A stretch of DNA of 64,000 nucleotides from Cladopsammia gracilis (GCA_022457155.1 JAJGOT010000034.1:2537501-2601500); one strand, 5' to 3'. Counted from the stretch's first letter, positions 62,901-63,661 are shown. Translations and numbers: made by a program. Notes: generated from the letters alone by a model not told the origin.

Positions 62901-63661
62901 ACCCAGTGTGTTCAGCACTGGCCATGTAGATACGCAGGCTCCCATCTTCACAAAGAAGAATCATTGTGGTGCGCTGTTGGTCAGAAGTGCTCACTGAATG
63001 CCGGATGGCCACCATGTCTTGGGTTTTTGCTTTGGATGATGTTGCTTTGATTTCTTGAATCTGTCAAAATAATCCATTGAACCTCACCATATGCAATGGT
63101 TACTTCCAACAGACAATACAATTGCCATTTTACCAAGTTTAAATGAAAGTCACAATTTAATTGTATCACCTTGTAAAAAACATACTATTAGTTTAGAGAA
63201 TTTTAAAAATGATGGTGTTCATATTGAAGCTAGGCTGTTTTAAAAATGATTTAATTTTGTTTTTCCTTGGACAAAGAAGAAATGCCATATTTCTTTGGAG
63301 GTCTGCAAAGGCAAATGATTTGTTGTAATCATGAAAATAGTTCAGCACATAAAACACTGAAACCTCATTATTCTAATTCTATTGATTTGAAACCACACAG
63401 ATGATGTAAGCACCACCTATTTCTAGTTGTTAAGTTTTGTTAGTACCAGGATTTGATGTGGCTTGATCATAAGCACCACAGGGACACCACCCGTATGTGT
63501 CAGACAGCAGACCAGACCAGGATGTTGTGGCACCTCACTCCACTGACACAAGGCTGCTGATTGAGAGTTCTTATTGCCACCAGAATTGCTCTTGAATGTC
63601 ACTGGAAACATCTTCTTCACCTCCTGTTGATCTTTACTCCATGGAGCTACAAATGTTTTTC
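13240..63661 (-). CDS. UBR4: UBR4 (p600) E3 ubiquitin ligase, C-terminal ~59%, 77 exons, 5' end outside window
   Basis: UBR4 is a ~5,200-residue E3 ligase that binds destabilising N-termini through a UBR box and works with E2s of the UBE2A/B type; it also acts with calmodulin and KCMF1 (known of the family). Here 77 exons join in frame to 3,062 residues plus stop. They match the vertebrate protein almost end to end, from a [13 protein letters not shown] segment to the last residues. Visible in order: a UIM-like acidic helix (local residues ~653-752), a Lys/Asp-rich linker (~1179-1258), a CxxC-rich cluster (~1530-1612, CPRC, CSNC, CHKC, CNAC), helical-repeat segments, then the hemiRING/UZI catalytic end (from ~2688: CCIC, HYDCH). 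The UBR box should lie upstream. 75 introns are GT-AG and one is GC-AG. Introns not described separately hold nothing I recognise. Assignment is near certain; individual edges are slightly less so. Confidence 0.97.
13399..13637 (+). mobile_element. Dispersed foldback element, ~240 bp, in UBR4 intron 76
   Basis: Ends aactcgtgaatac and gtgttcacgagtt are inverted. The middle has cccccaacccccagcgtcc and gagtgaaaatttgcatatt. Homologous over its length to 27195-27435 in the opposite orientation. Confidence 0.65.
14208..14274 (-). CDS. UBR4: UBR4 exon 76
   Basis: Encodes [19 protein letters not shown] then DVA, aligning with ALKTFQEEFMPVETFSEFLDVA. Acceptor tctttgacag, donor gttggt, phase 0 in and 1 out. 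Confidence 0.93.
14714..14806 (-). CDS. UBR4: UBR4 exon 75 (GC donor)
   Basis: Reads [20 protein letters not shown] to KGCDK. Acceptor gttcttcag. The only donor that preserves the vertebrate alignment is GC (CAAG followed by gcaaga), which is the strong GC-AG consensus; the nearest GT would add two residues (Ala-Arg) that vertebrates lack. Phase 0 both sides. Confidence 0.9.
14807..16182. other. UBR4 intron 74, nothing recognised
   Basis: About 1.4 kb, AT-rich. A 66-codon open frame on the minus strand (15164-15364) is not UBR4 and has no splice support. Confidence 0.5.
16183..16273 (-). CDS. UBR4: UBR4 exon 74
   Basis: Reads [20 protein letters not shown] to LHQLLK. Acceptor cttttcacag, donor gtaagc, phase 2 in and 0 out. 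Confidence 0.95.
16747..16886 (-). CDS. UBR4: UBR4 exon 73
   Basis: Reads [20 protein letters not shown] to LSPTGAS, aligning with the vertebrate VDGPYYFTVLALHILPPEQW block. Acceptor gtttcag, donor gtataa, phase 0 in and 2 out. Confidence 0.95.
16981..17080. repeat. Foldback in UBR4 intron 72
   Basis: acaagtcgacct and aggtcgacttgt bound a 100-bp GC-rich segment. The rest of intron 72 (16887-18180) holds a cttcgtcc/gacgaag hairpin at ~17331-17372 and a diverged TTAA-MITE fragment at ~17890-17975. Confidence 0.55.
18181..18265 (-). CDS. UBR4: UBR4 exon 72
   Basis: Reads [18 protein letters not shown] to WIESSYE. Acceptor tttatag, donor gtatat, phase 2 in and 0 out. Confidence 0.96.
18695..18889 (-). 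CDS. UBR4: UBR4 exon 71
   Basis: Reads [17 protein letters not shown] to MILYVLN, with the Gly-rich [17 protein letters not shown] loop conserved. Acceptor ttttttcag, donor gtaagg, phase 2 both sides. Confidence 0.97.
19103..19137 (-). CDS. UBR4: UBR4 exon 70 (35 nt)
   Basis: Encodes [11 protein letters not shown] plus a split Arg codon, matching VPESAFATCLAR. Acceptor cttttcag, donor gtaaga, phase 0 in and 2 out. Confidence 0.95.
19164..19368 (+). repeat. Tandem duplicate of a TTAA-MITE fragment
   Basis: Two ~100-bp units share gtgaccattcaaatgaaag and agtactttcctgtgg with the full MITE copies elsewhere. It lies between UBR4 exons 69 and 70. Confidence 0.6.
19431..19521 (-). CDS. UBR4: UBR4 exon 69
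   Basis: Encodes [20 protein letters not shown] then [10 protein letters not shown], nearly invariant. Acceptor catattag, donor gtattg, phase 2 in and 0 out. Confidence 0.97.
20033..20095 (+). repeat. 63-bp G-rich tract
   Basis: Uninterrupted G runs of up to about 18 separated by single A. On the UBR4 sense strand it is C-rich and starts ~56 bases past the exon 68 donor. It can form G-quadruplexes on the template strand (inference). Confidence 0.9.
20152..20213 (-). CDS. UBR4: UBR4 exon 68 (hemiRING)
   Basis: Encodes [20 protein letters not shown]. The His and Cys of HYDCH are the remaining hemiRING zinc-ligand candidates and match vertebrates exactly. Acceptor attcgatag after a T-rich tract, donor gtgagt, phase 0 in and 2 out. 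A long C-rich tract (sense strand) starts ~56 bases past the donor. Confidence 0.96.
20593..20657 (-). mobile_element. tRNA-derived SINE head inside the Mutator-like MITE
   Basis: On the minus strand, A-box-like TGGTACCCTGG and B box GGTTCAATCC at tRNA-like spacing. Confidence 0.5.
20695..20848. mobile_element. 154-bp foldback MITE, copy 2, nested
   Basis: Same element as 9539-9693 with a few substitutions, flanked by TA (20693-20694, 20849-20850). Nested inside the 492-bp Mutator-like MITE, so it inserted later. Confidence 0.85.
21183..21254 (-). CDS. UBR4: UBR4 exon 67 (hemiRING)
   Basis: Encodes [17 protein letters not shown] then NKQRKTQ, part of the hemiRING fold. Acceptor gttgtag, donor gtacct, phase 0 both sides. 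Confidence 0.96.
21564..21689 (-). CDS. UBR4: UBR4 exon 66 (hemiRING start)
   Basis: Reads TTSAGKII to YKYHPQK and holds [11 protein letters not shown], the first zinc ligands of the hemiRING that recruits the E2 in vertebrate UBR4. All visible ligand cysteines are kept. Acceptor ctttcag, donor gtacag, phase 0 both sides. Confidence 0.97.
21755..21881 (+). mobile_element. TTAA-MITE, 5'-truncated copy
   Basis: Keeps ttttgcatggta, aaaatgaaatttggaat, tggcactcttg and the end ggttaaaagg, followed by TTAA at 21882-21885. In UBR4 intron 65. Confidence 0.6.
21931..22231. mobile_element. Composite of two adjoining foldbacks, copy 1
   Basis: Part A (to ~22084) is bounded by ttattattcgact and its inverse; part B (from ~22088) by cccttattcgatgg and its inverse, with a ctcgcccctacggggctcg hairpin at its centre. 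Near-identical copy in the same orientation at 33724-34023. Confidence 0.75.
22632..22721 (-). CDS. UBR4: UBR4 exon 65
   Basis: Reads [20 protein letters not shown] to LGALGMQ. Acceptor ctttctcag, donor gtatgc, phase 0 both sides. It leads into the catalytic module. Confidence 0.96.
22738..22805 (+). repeat. Fragment of dispersed repeat family (see 37290-37470)
   Basis: Shares tttgtgattgg, actttctcaacca, aaccaaaac and ctgtgacttgctcg with the fuller copies. Confidence 0.5.
23139..23345. repeat. Hairpin and short direct repeats in UBR4 intron 64
   Basis: gtgtcctttgtat/atacaaaggacac forms a perfect hairpin at 23139-23168. ggggtgtccactgcc recurs near 23291 and 23320. Otherwise intron 64 holds only the 22738 fragment. 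Confidence 0.55.
23410..23538 (-). CDS. UBR4: UBR4 exon 64
   Basis: Reads VLVGETAV to HPDVEKK, with conserved [19 protein letters not shown]. Acceptor gttttgcag, donor gtcagc, phase 0 both sides. Confidence 0.96.
23910..24021 (-). CDS. UBR4: UBR4 exon 63
   Basis: Reads [20 protein letters not shown] to GHSNTQ. Acceptor cttctgcag, donor gtacga, phase 2 in and 0 out. Confidence 0.95.
24209..24305. repeat. Foldback, ~97 bp, in UBR4 intron 62
   Basis: caactattcacg...gtgggtagtgg pairs with ccactacccacct...gtgaatagttg. A second inverted pair (agtatatactgaaacagtg) spans 24301-24485. Confidence 0.6.
24632..24735 (-). CDS. UBR4: UBR4 exon 62
   Basis: Reads [18 protein letters not shown] to TPQKPF. 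Acceptor cttcaacag, donor gtatca, phase 0 in and 2 out. Confidence 0.95.
25083..25155 (-). CDS. UBR4: UBR4 exon 61
   Basis: Reads [17 protein letters not shown] then SIASKIE. Acceptor tttgacag, donor gtaagc, phase 2 in and 0 out. Confidence 0.95.
25465..25583 (-). CDS. UBR4: UBR4 exon 60
   Basis: Reads [20 protein letters not shown] to PYLDFD. Acceptor aattacag, donor gtaagt, phase 0 in and 2 out. Confidence 0.95.
25689..25862 (-). CDS. UBR4: UBR4 exon 59
   Basis: Reads [19 protein letters not shown] to DRITSPY. Acceptor ttgtttag; donor gtggta is non-optimal but in frame; phase 0 both sides. Confidence 0.92.
26350..26418 (-). CDS. UBR4: UBR4 exon 58
   Basis: Encodes [18 protein letters not shown] then GTLNQ. 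Acceptor gtccacag, donor gtatgg, phase 0 both sides. Confidence 0.95.
26755..27203. mobile_element. Inverted-arm unit carrying a THAP fragment, UBR4 intron 57
   Basis: The reverse complement of 26755-26836 aligns with 27143-27203: both have ccaaaacagccct, caatctc, gcaacct and gaacgg, with one ~18-nt gap. Between the arms lies a plus-strand THAP zinc-finger fragment. THAP domains occur in P-element-type transposases, so this may be a transposon relic (inference). Confidence 0.5.
26879..27169 (+). pseudogene. THAP-type zinc-finger domain fragment, frameshifted
   Basis: ATG at 26879; reads [15 protein letters not shown], a middle CHTLPSD, and ICRDH, giving the C2CH pattern of THAP DNA-binding domains. 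The frame stops at 27092-27094. A +1 shift restores an open stretch ([16 protein letters not shown]), so one base has probably been lost. It lies antisense within a UBR4 intron. It could be a dead transposase or a captured gene fragment. Confidence 0.65.
27195..27435 (-). mobile_element. Dispersed foldback element, copy 2 (inverted)
   Basis: Reverse complement matches 13399-13637 along its length (acaaccttc, cccccaccctctgcgtcc, gtgaaaatgtgcatatttg, gtattcacgag). It directly follows the right arm of the THAP unit. Confidence 0.65.
27599..27763 (+). mobile_element. TTAA-MITE, 5'-truncated, 13 bp from UBR4 exon 57 donor
   Basis: Shows ggacgaaatcctacggtg, gaccattcaaatgaaacc, ttttgcatggtaccatttg and the end gttaaaggg, followed by TTAA at 27764-27767. 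Confidence 0.7.
27781..27865 (-). CDS. UBR4: UBR4 exon 57
   Basis: Reads [20 protein letters not shown] to YCVKLK. Acceptor atttgaag, donor gtatta, phase 2 in and 0 out. The end of a TTAA-flanked MITE lies 13 bases past the exon edge. Confidence 0.95.
28017..28098 (-). CDS. UBR4: UBR4 exon 56
   Basis: Reads [20 protein letters not shown] to LEAMLK. Acceptor gcttacag, donor gtatca, phase 1 in and 2 out. Confidence 0.95.
28224..28277 (-). CDS. UBR4: UBR4 exon 55
   Basis: Encodes [17 protein letters not shown] after a split Gly codon. Acceptor tctctaag, donor gtcagt, phase 1 both sides. Confidence 0.95.
28749..28782 (-). CDS. UBR4: UBR4 exon 54 (34 nt)
   Basis: Encodes [11 protein letters not shown], identical to vertebrates. 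Acceptor tttttttag, donor gtaaga, phase 0 in and 1 out. Confidence 0.96.
29042..29122 (-). CDS. UBR4: UBR4 exon 53
   Basis: Reads [20 protein letters not shown] to IWCPEGE. Acceptor ctgtgtcag, donor gtgcgt, phase 0 both sides. Confidence 0.96.
29201..29244 (-). CDS. UBR4: UBR4 exon 52 (44 nt)
   Basis: Encodes [14 protein letters not shown] after a split Asp codon. Acceptor tttctctag, donor gtaact, phase 1 in and 0 out. Confidence 0.96.
29245..30688. other. UBR4 intron 51 (1.4 kb)
   Basis: Contains a three-unit imperfect tandem repeat at ~29827-30020 (period ~83-85 bp, motifs cggtg, tctcattaa, gtcataggct, atgaataaaa). The rest is unremarkable. Confidence 0.55.
30689..30747 (-). CDS. UBR4: UBR4 exon 51
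   Basis: Encodes [19 protein letters not shown]. Acceptor ttttgccag, donor gtaaga, phase 2 in and 1 out. Confidence 0.96.
30983..31077 (-). CDS. UBR4: UBR4 exon 50
   Basis: Reads [20 protein letters not shown] to MQGNPY. Acceptor atttttag, donor gtcagt, phase 0 in and 2 out. Confidence 0.96.
31078..31816. other. UBR4 intron 49, nothing recognised
   Basis: AT-rich, no repeat or coding signal seen. Confidence 0.5.
31817..31883 (-). CDS. UBR4: UBR4 exon 49
   Basis: Encodes [17 protein letters not shown] then NLIFP. Acceptor tttttcag, donor gtgagt, phase 2 in and 0 out. Confidence 0.96.
32244..32298 (-). CDS. UBR4: UBR4 exon 48 (55 nt)
   Basis: Encodes [18 protein letters not shown]. Acceptor attcaaag, donor gtttgt, phase 1 in and 2 out. 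Confidence 0.95.
32612..32688 (-). CDS. UBR4: UBR4 exon 47
   Basis: Reads [20 protein letters not shown] to EEMTT, nearly identical to vertebrates. Acceptor attatcag, donor gtaggt, phase 2 in and 1 out. Confidence 0.96.
32851..32947 (-). CDS. UBR4: UBR4 exon 46
   Basis: Reads [17 protein letters not shown] to GYLSLR with conserved [10 protein letters not shown]. Acceptor ttttctag, donor gtgatt, phase 1 in and 2 out. Confidence 0.95.
33107..33188 (-). CDS. UBR4: UBR4 exon 45
   Basis: Reads [18 protein letters not shown] to YALKMLA. Acceptor taatgtag, donor gtaagt, phase 0 in and 1 out. Confidence 0.95.
33724..34023. mobile_element. Composite of two adjoining foldbacks, copy 2
   Basis: Same structure and order as 21931-22231 with scattered substitutions. 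A TTAA-MITE starts 12 bases later. In UBR4 intron 44. Confidence 0.75.
34036..34221 (+). mobile_element. TTAA-MITE copy with intact left end
   Basis: TTAA (34032-34035) then CCCTTTTACTCCCAGAGTCA, the body gaccattcaaa/gtaccattt and gggatttttcttgaattttga. Its right end is interrupted by the next foldback; aacactctta after 34510 may be its remnant. Confidence 0.7.
34222..34501. mobile_element. 280-bp foldback MITE with ~72-bp arms
   Basis: Ends GCCTTTCAATAACATGCGGA and exact inverse. Arms share caccaacggttgcgtt and ctgccgtcaatcat. It appears inserted in the end of the preceding MITE, 60 bases from the exon 44 donor. Confidence 0.8.
34562..34703 (-). CDS. UBR4: UBR4 exon 44
   Basis: Reads [18 protein letters not shown] to IGQLLTK. 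Acceptor ttcatag, donor gtacat, phase 2 in and 0 out. The long open frame on the opposite strand here is only its shadow. Confidence 0.95.
35068..35108 (-). CDS. UBR4: UBR4 exon 43 (41 nt)
   Basis: Encodes [13 protein letters not shown], matching vertebrate IPSRKQQVLDLLT. Acceptor atgtttag, donor gtatga, phase 0 in and 2 out. Confidence 0.95.
35109..36177. other. UBR4 intron 42, nothing recognised
   Basis: About 1.1 kb of AT-rich sequence without recognisable repeats or coding signal. Confidence 0.5.
36178..36525 (-). CDS. UBR4: UBR4 exon 42 (longest in window)
   Basis: Reads DKDCKSLG to MIESLCQ over 116 codons. The N-terminal half is Lys/Glu-rich and diverged; the end [20 protein letters not shown] is strongly conserved. 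Acceptor ttttaaag, donor gtattg, phase 0 both sides. Confidence 0.95.
36722..37015. mobile_element. Foldback element, uninterrupted copy
   Basis: Hairpin arms 36722-36863 (atatcaaacacgagg / ...cgagtgtttgatat, with gtgtttcatcagat) followed by a conserved tail to ~37015 (gccaaaatctatgc, gaattattaatgagttt). The same unit, interrupted by a MITE, is at 53719-54225. A short TTAA-MITE fragment precedes it (36605-36715). Confidence 0.7.
37290..37470 (+). repeat. Dispersed ~180-bp repeat family, copy in intron 41
   Basis: Shares actttggttttgcattgct, gattg, caaaacc, ttttccc, tggtgccggc and atgtatttgc with the inverted copy at 59885-60065. Confidence 0.6.
37518..37645 (-). CDS. UBR4: UBR4 exon 41
   Basis: Reads [18 protein letters not shown] to SSKTNK, with conserved [13 protein letters not shown]. 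Acceptor tcattacag, donor gtagtt, phase 1 in and 0 out. Confidence 0.95.
37953..38037 (-). CDS. UBR4: UBR4 exon 40
   Basis: Reads [20 protein letters not shown] to EMRLRC. Acceptor ccttgtag, donor gtacgt, phase 0 in and 1 out. Confidence 0.95.
38232..38414 (-). CDS. UBR4: UBR4 exon 39
   Basis: Reads [14 protein letters not shown] to KSNPAV, including [11 protein letters not shown]. Acceptor ttccctag, donor gtgagc, phase 0 both sides. Confidence 0.94.
38700..38790 (+). mobile_element. Possible hAT-type element end
   Basis: tagggctgcaacgatac followed by cgatac/gatacat repeats resembles ends of hAT-type elements in animals. No matching second end was found nearby. Confidence 0.25.
38921..38968 (+). 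repeat. Microsatellite (AATC)n
   Basis: About ten perfect caat/aatc units in UBR4 intron 38. Confidence 0.95.
39057..39275 (-). CDS. UBR4: UBR4 exon 38
   Basis: Reads [13 protein letters not shown] to KQLVEE, with conserved [20 protein letters not shown]. Acceptor ctttttcag; donor gtctgg is non-optimal but keeps the frame and matches the vertebrate alignment; phase 0 both sides. Confidence 0.93.
39796..39966 (-). CDS. UBR4: UBR4 exon 37
   Basis: Ser/Thr-rich start EGISGTTQ, then conserved [19 protein letters not shown]. Acceptor catgacag, donor gttaga, phase 0 both sides. Confidence 0.94.
40435..40563 (-). CDS. UBR4: UBR4 exon 36
   Basis: Reads [20 protein letters not shown] to HGQQDPLQ. 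Acceptor tttcacag, donor gtaagt, phase 0 both sides. Confidence 0.96.
40990..41128 (-). CDS. UBR4: UBR4 exon 35 (CxxC cluster, part 2)
   Basis: Reads [18 protein letters not shown] then [13 protein letters not shown], the most recognisable UBR4 signature in the window. It completes the Cys-rich zinc-binding cluster begun in exon 34. Acceptor gttttag, donor gtattt, phase 2 in and 0 out. Confidence 0.98.
41385..41491 (-). CDS. UBR4: UBR4 exon 34 (CxxC cluster, part 1)
   Basis: Reads ASSETLQC to YQCHKC and carries three CxxC pairs (CPRC, CSNC, CHKC) typical of zinc-ribbon folds; all are conserved in vertebrate UBR4. Acceptor cttgtag, donor gtttgt, phase 0 in and 2 out. Confidence 0.97.
41910..42147. 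mobile_element. 238-bp foldback MITE in UBR4 intron 33
   Basis: Arms of ~85 bp (aatagtccattttccagttg / caactgtaaaatggtctat) share cctttgagtggaag and gaccttg. The loop is ~60 bp. Confidence 0.7.
42385..42456 (-). CDS. UBR4: UBR4 exon 33
   Basis: Reads [16 protein letters not shown] to DFYENFQ. Acceptor gtttacag, donor gtaagg, phase 0 both sides. Confidence 0.96.
42551..42611 (-). CDS. UBR4: UBR4 exon 32
   Basis: Reads [18 protein letters not shown] then LK. Acceptor gttttgcag, donor gttagg, phase 2 in and 0 out. Confidence 0.96.
42746..43015. repeat. Two adjacent hairpins in UBR4 intron 31
   Basis: 42746-42846: ttcaatttgggattaatttg pairs with its inverse around a short loop. 42850-43015: attaataattatacatgaaa pairs with its inverse. 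The second ends about 46 bases from exon 31. Confidence 0.7.
43062..43126 (-). CDS. UBR4: UBR4 exon 31
   Basis: Reads [18 protein letters not shown] to LKN, nearly identical to vertebrates. Acceptor gttctcag, donor gtgagt, phase 0 in and 2 out. Confidence 0.96.
43340..43460 (+). repeat. Direct duplication, ~60-bp unit
   Basis: ttattactcatg, agcggcatgaggtaag and gtttcggctcc occur twice in tandem. A partly inverted end (gcatgcgcatgagtaa) near 43830-43846 suggests a larger foldback. Confidence 0.75.
43947..44710 (+). repeat. 25-bp minisatellite, ~30 copies, in UBR4 intron 30
   Basis: Unit ttctattgtcaagtcttttg plus tgttg, with variants (tatatt, gtgttatt) and 29-bp units carrying an extra tata. 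Because 25 is not a multiple of 3 and the unit lacks stops in any plus frame, all three plus frames stay open for hundreds of bases. It is not a gene. Confidence 0.95.
44884..45012 (-). CDS. UBR4: UBR4 exon 30
   Basis: Reads [16 protein letters not shown] to LKRQKM, with conserved [10 protein letters not shown]. Acceptor attttacag, donor gtaggt, phase 0 both sides. Confidence 0.95.
45310..45397 (-). CDS. UBR4: UBR4 exon 29
   Basis: Reads [18 protein letters not shown] then [11 protein letters not shown], almost invariant across animals. Acceptor ttgttttag, donor gtgaga, phase 2 in and 0 out. Confidence 0.97.
45778..46102. mobile_element. 325-bp mariner-type MITE in UBR4 intron 28
   Basis: Ends CAGTCAACTCTCTTAATGGA and CCGTCTTAGAGACAGTTGACTG are inverted over ~25 bp and flanked by TA (45776-45777, 46103-46104). 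Confidence 0.7.
46290..46375 (-). CDS. UBR4: UBR4 exon 28
   Basis: Reads [16 protein letters not shown] to NHPNSNVY. Acceptor atctacag, donor gtaacg, phase 0 in and 2 out. Confidence 0.95.
46707..46851 (-). CDS. UBR4: UBR4 exon 27
   Basis: Reads YSTSTQQV to ESNTDE, including [15 protein letters not shown], identical in pattern to vertebrates. Acceptor atttgtag, donor gtacta, phase 2 in and 0 out. Confidence 0.95.
47295..47474 (+). mobile_element. TTAA-MITE, full-length copy, 41 bp from UBR4 exon 26
   Basis: TTAA (47291-47294), CCCTTTCTAACC start, body gaccattgaaatgaaag and agtactttc, end gggagtgaaagtg, then TTAA (47475-47478). The exon 26 edge is 47516. Confidence 0.7.
47516..47657 (-). CDS. 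UBR4: UBR4 exon 26
   Basis: Reads [16 protein letters not shown] to LLYSMH, with conserved [15 protein letters not shown]. Acceptor tatatatag, donor gtatgt, phase 1 in and 2 out. Confidence 0.94.
48052..48078 (-). CDS. UBR4: UBR4 exon 25, 27-nt microexon
   Basis: A nine-codon exon encoding GSADNGRSE across its junctions, with acceptor tctttgcag and donor gtaaag, phase 1 on both sides. It is needed neither to join the frame nor for homology, but both splice signals are strong and the vertebrate protein has GSQED at the same point. It is a natural candidate for a cassette exon. Confidence 0.82.
48433..48669 (-). CDS. UBR4: UBR4 exon 24 (Lys/Asp repeat)
   Basis: Begins [16 protein letters not shown] with conserved [12 protein letters not shown], then runs into more than thirty residues of alternating Lys/Asp/Glu before KTT. 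The DNA there is an imperfect hexanucleotide repeat. Vertebrate UBR4 has a shorter Lys/Glu linker at this place. Acceptor cattttag, donor gttagc, phase 1 both sides. Confidence 0.94.
48443..48540 (-). repeat. Coding hexanucleotide repeat in UBR4 exon 24
   Basis: On the plus strand it reads as repeats of cttgtc, ctttgt and ccttgt, giving alternating Lys-Asp/Glu dipeptides on the coding strand. Such tracts expand and contract by slippage, so this linker probably varies in length between individuals or species (inference). Confidence 0.9.
49348..49426 (-). CDS. UBR4: UBR4 exon 23
   Basis: Reads [18 protein letters not shown] to AFCLQER, matching EHLKACAEIAAQRTINW. Acceptor gtgctgcag, donor gtattg, phase 0 in and 1 out. 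Confidence 0.94.
49539..50155 (+). repeat. 30-bp minisatellite, ~20 copies, with 60-bp higher order
   Basis: Unit actactaacgtaatcagagt plus accccttata. In 49650-49910 two unit types alternate, making a 60-bp repeat. The length is a multiple of 3 and no stop occurs, so both strands show ~180-codon open frames. Lies in UBR4 intron 22. Confidence 0.95.
50217..50301 (-). CDS. UBR4: UBR4 exon 22
   Basis: Reads ELSEQGGF to YDTLITL. Acceptor cttcaacag, donor gtaagt, phase 2 in and 0 out. A 30-bp minisatellite begins about 60 bases past its donor. Confidence 0.94.
50936..51021 (-). CDS. UBR4: UBR4 exon 21
   Basis: Reads [18 protein letters not shown] to HMKTV. Acceptor gaattttag, donor gtacaa, phase 0 in and 2 out. 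Confidence 0.95.
51478..51525 (-). CDS. UBR4: UBR4 exon 20 (48 nt)
   Basis: Encodes [16 protein letters not shown], one substitution from vertebrates. Acceptor tttcatttcag, donor gtaatc. Phase 0 on both sides, so skipping would keep the frame. Confidence 0.96.
52199..52276 (-). CDS. UBR4: UBR4 exon 19
   Basis: Reads VKKVADSL to WYQFLCE, matching the vertebrate DHSWFYFLSEY block. Acceptor gttttcag, donor gtatat, phase 0 both sides. Confidence 0.93.
52569..52640 (-). CDS. UBR4: UBR4 exon 18
   Basis: Reads [18 protein letters not shown] to RLPYQ. Acceptor gtttcag, donor gttaat, phase 0 both sides. Confidence 0.95.
52945..53040 (-). CDS. UBR4: UBR4 exon 17
   Basis: Reads EETSGIGG to RQYVK and includes [16 protein letters not shown], almost identical to vertebrates. 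Acceptor ttgtacag, donor gtacgt, phase 0 both sides. Confidence 0.95.
53326..53448 (-). CDS. UBR4: UBR4 exon 16
   Basis: Reads [13 protein letters not shown] to VASHEE with the conserved [10 protein letters not shown] helix. Acceptor ctccaccag, donor gtaagt, phase 0 both sides. Confidence 0.94.
53719..54225. mobile_element. Foldback element interrupted by a TTAA-MITE
   Basis: Left arm 53719-53801 and right arm 54016-54070 plus tail to ~54225 correspond to the uninterrupted copy at 36722-37015. The break is filled exactly by the TTAA-MITE at 53806-54011. Confidence 0.75.
53806..54011 (+). mobile_element. TTAA-MITE, nested copy
   Basis: Starts CCCTTTCCCTACCAGACTCA after a degenerate ctaa; body gtgaccattcaaatgaaacc, ttttgcatggtaccatttg; end gggagctaaagcg, then TTAA (54012-54015). 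Inserted in the loop of the host foldback. Confidence 0.75.
54295..54411 (-). CDS. UBR4: UBR4 exon 15
   Basis: Reads QDIKHISS to STSKSGSE and includes the conserved [13 protein letters not shown]. Acceptor gattgcag, donor gtatag, phase 0 both sides. Confidence 0.95.
55020..55340 (+). mobile_element. tRNA-derived SINE in UBR4 intron 14
   Basis: A box TGGTGTAGTAG (55031-55041) and B box GGTTCAAGGTC (55075-55085). The downstream body with cacccaggcttatcaatggg and gtagcaatactcctagttgc, ccacttgtggctc resembles tails of widespread invertebrate SINEs. Confidence 0.65.
55511..55615 (-). CDS. UBR4: UBR4 exon 14
   Basis: Reads [17 protein letters not shown] to KLDQM. Acceptor attttag, donor gtaact, phase 0 both sides. 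Confidence 0.94.
55781..56052. mobile_element. 272-bp foldback MITE in UBR4 intron 13
   Basis: Ends aggttggtttacacg and gtgtgaaccagcct are inverted and resemble the GGCTGGTTTTCAC ends of 3891-4071. The centre has inverted aaacgcaagc / gcatttgcgttt. Confidence 0.65.
56192..56382 (-). CDS. UBR4: UBR4 exon 13
   Basis: Acidic start EESNPESRS, then conserved [17 protein letters not shown] at the end. Acceptor atgtttag, donor gtaaga, phase 1 in and 0 out. Confidence 0.94.
56867..57067 (-). CDS. UBR4: UBR4 exon 12
   Basis: Ser/Gly/Glu-rich disordered segment from GQGSEDEYE to VDGDQA, matching the GGSAVDSVAGE-type region of vertebrate UBR4. Acceptor gctttag, donor gttaga, phase 1 both sides. Confidence 0.9.
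57144..57441 (-). CDS. UBR4: UBR4 exon 11 (UIM-like helix)
   Basis: Reads AAPQQPA to SSDAS. It contains [14 protein letters not shown] followed by [14 protein letters not shown], which fits the spacing of a ubiquitin-interacting motif (acidic patch, Ala, Ser four residues later) and is conserved in vertebrates. Acceptor cacactag is weak in pyrimidines; donor gtatga; phase 1 out. Confidence 0.93.
57696..57944 (-). CDS. UBR4: UBR4 exon 10
   Basis: Begins [15 protein letters not shown] (conserved), then becomes a Gly/Asp/Glu-rich low-complexity stretch ending SDVEVPE. It corresponds to the acidic disordered region of vertebrate UBR4. Acceptor ttaatag, donor gtaagt, phase 0 both sides. Confidence 0.93.
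58068..58189 (-). CDS. UBR4: UBR4 exon 9
   Basis: Reads [18 protein letters not shown] to VKMLLCE. Acceptor gattttag, donor gtatgt, phase 1 in and 0 out. Confidence 0.95.
58640..59125. other. GC-rich insert of unknown type in UBR4 intron 8
   Basis: About 480 bp markedly richer in G+C than the flanks, with ccccaaggtgc, cgagcaccccgagcc and ctaactaggggcac. No inverted ends, RT motif or tRNA boxes recognised. It may be a repeat from another family. Confidence 0.4.
59240..59344 (-). CDS. UBR4: UBR4 exon 8
   Basis: Reads an Asp run then [20 protein letters not shown] and SPLSSI, matching the conserved HFWKLHASKP block. Acceptor ttttgccag, donor gtgagt, phase 1 in and 1 out. Confidence 0.94.
59593..59851 (-). 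CDS. UBR4: UBR4 exon 7
   Basis: Reads DQAQLSQVV to ATTE. The middle has a Glu/Lys/Asp-rich tract that replaces the vertebrate SSKEGKD linker, then the conserved [12 protein letters not shown]. Acceptor tttcctag, donor gtcagt, phase 1 out. Confidence 0.93.
59885..60065 (-). repeat. Dispersed ~180-bp repeat family, inverted copy in intron 6
   Basis: Reverse complement matches 37290-37470 (gctttggttttgcattgct, ccaaaacc, tttccca, ggcgccggc, atgtatttgc). Confidence 0.6.
60123..60318 (-). CDS. UBR4: UBR4 exon 6
   Basis: Reads LVVHLLEVV to MSYHSHK, matching the LERLVV...AYHSHK block of vertebrate UBR4. Acceptor cgttccag, donor gtatgc, phase 2 in and 0 out. Confidence 0.94.
60319..61364. other. UBR4 intron 5, nothing recognised
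   Basis: About 1 kb, AT-rich, with no repeat or coding signal that I can support. Confidence 0.5.
61365..61560 (-). CDS. UBR4: UBR4 exon 5
   Basis: Completes an Ile codon from exon 4, then [11 protein letters not shown]; includes [10 protein letters not shown] and ends PPMTAVD. Acceptor ctgtttag, donor gtagga, phase 2 out. The last ~25 residues are poorly conserved. Confidence 0.92.
61947..62163 (-). CDS. UBR4: UBR4 exon 4
   Basis: Reads PNGFNIEI to KKFALF and includes the conserved [13 protein letters not shown]. Acceptor aatttgcag, donor gtatgt, phase 0 in and 1 out. Confidence 0.95.
62504..62714 (-). CDS. UBR4: UBR4 exon 3
   Basis: Reads PLSIVKPV to YIASTK, with the conserved [19 protein letters not shown] stretch. 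Acceptor gttgacag, donor gtaggc, phase 2 in and 0 out. Confidence 0.95.
62870..63060 (-). CDS. UBR4: UBR4 exon 2
   Basis: Reads IQEIKAT to EFQPA and contains MVAIRHS and [16 protein letters not shown], nearly identical to vertebrate UBR4. Acceptor ttttgacag, donor gttagt, phase 0 in and 2 out. Confidence 0.95.
63447..63661 (-). CDS. UBR4: UBR4 exon 1 of 77 in window
   Basis: First exon visible. It begins two bases into a codon after a pyrimidine-rich acceptor ending gcag, reads KTFVAPWS at the start and PHQIL at the end, and contains the conserved HPGLVCC segment. The donor is gtacta, phase 0. The transcript continues upstream beyond 64000. Confidence 0.93.
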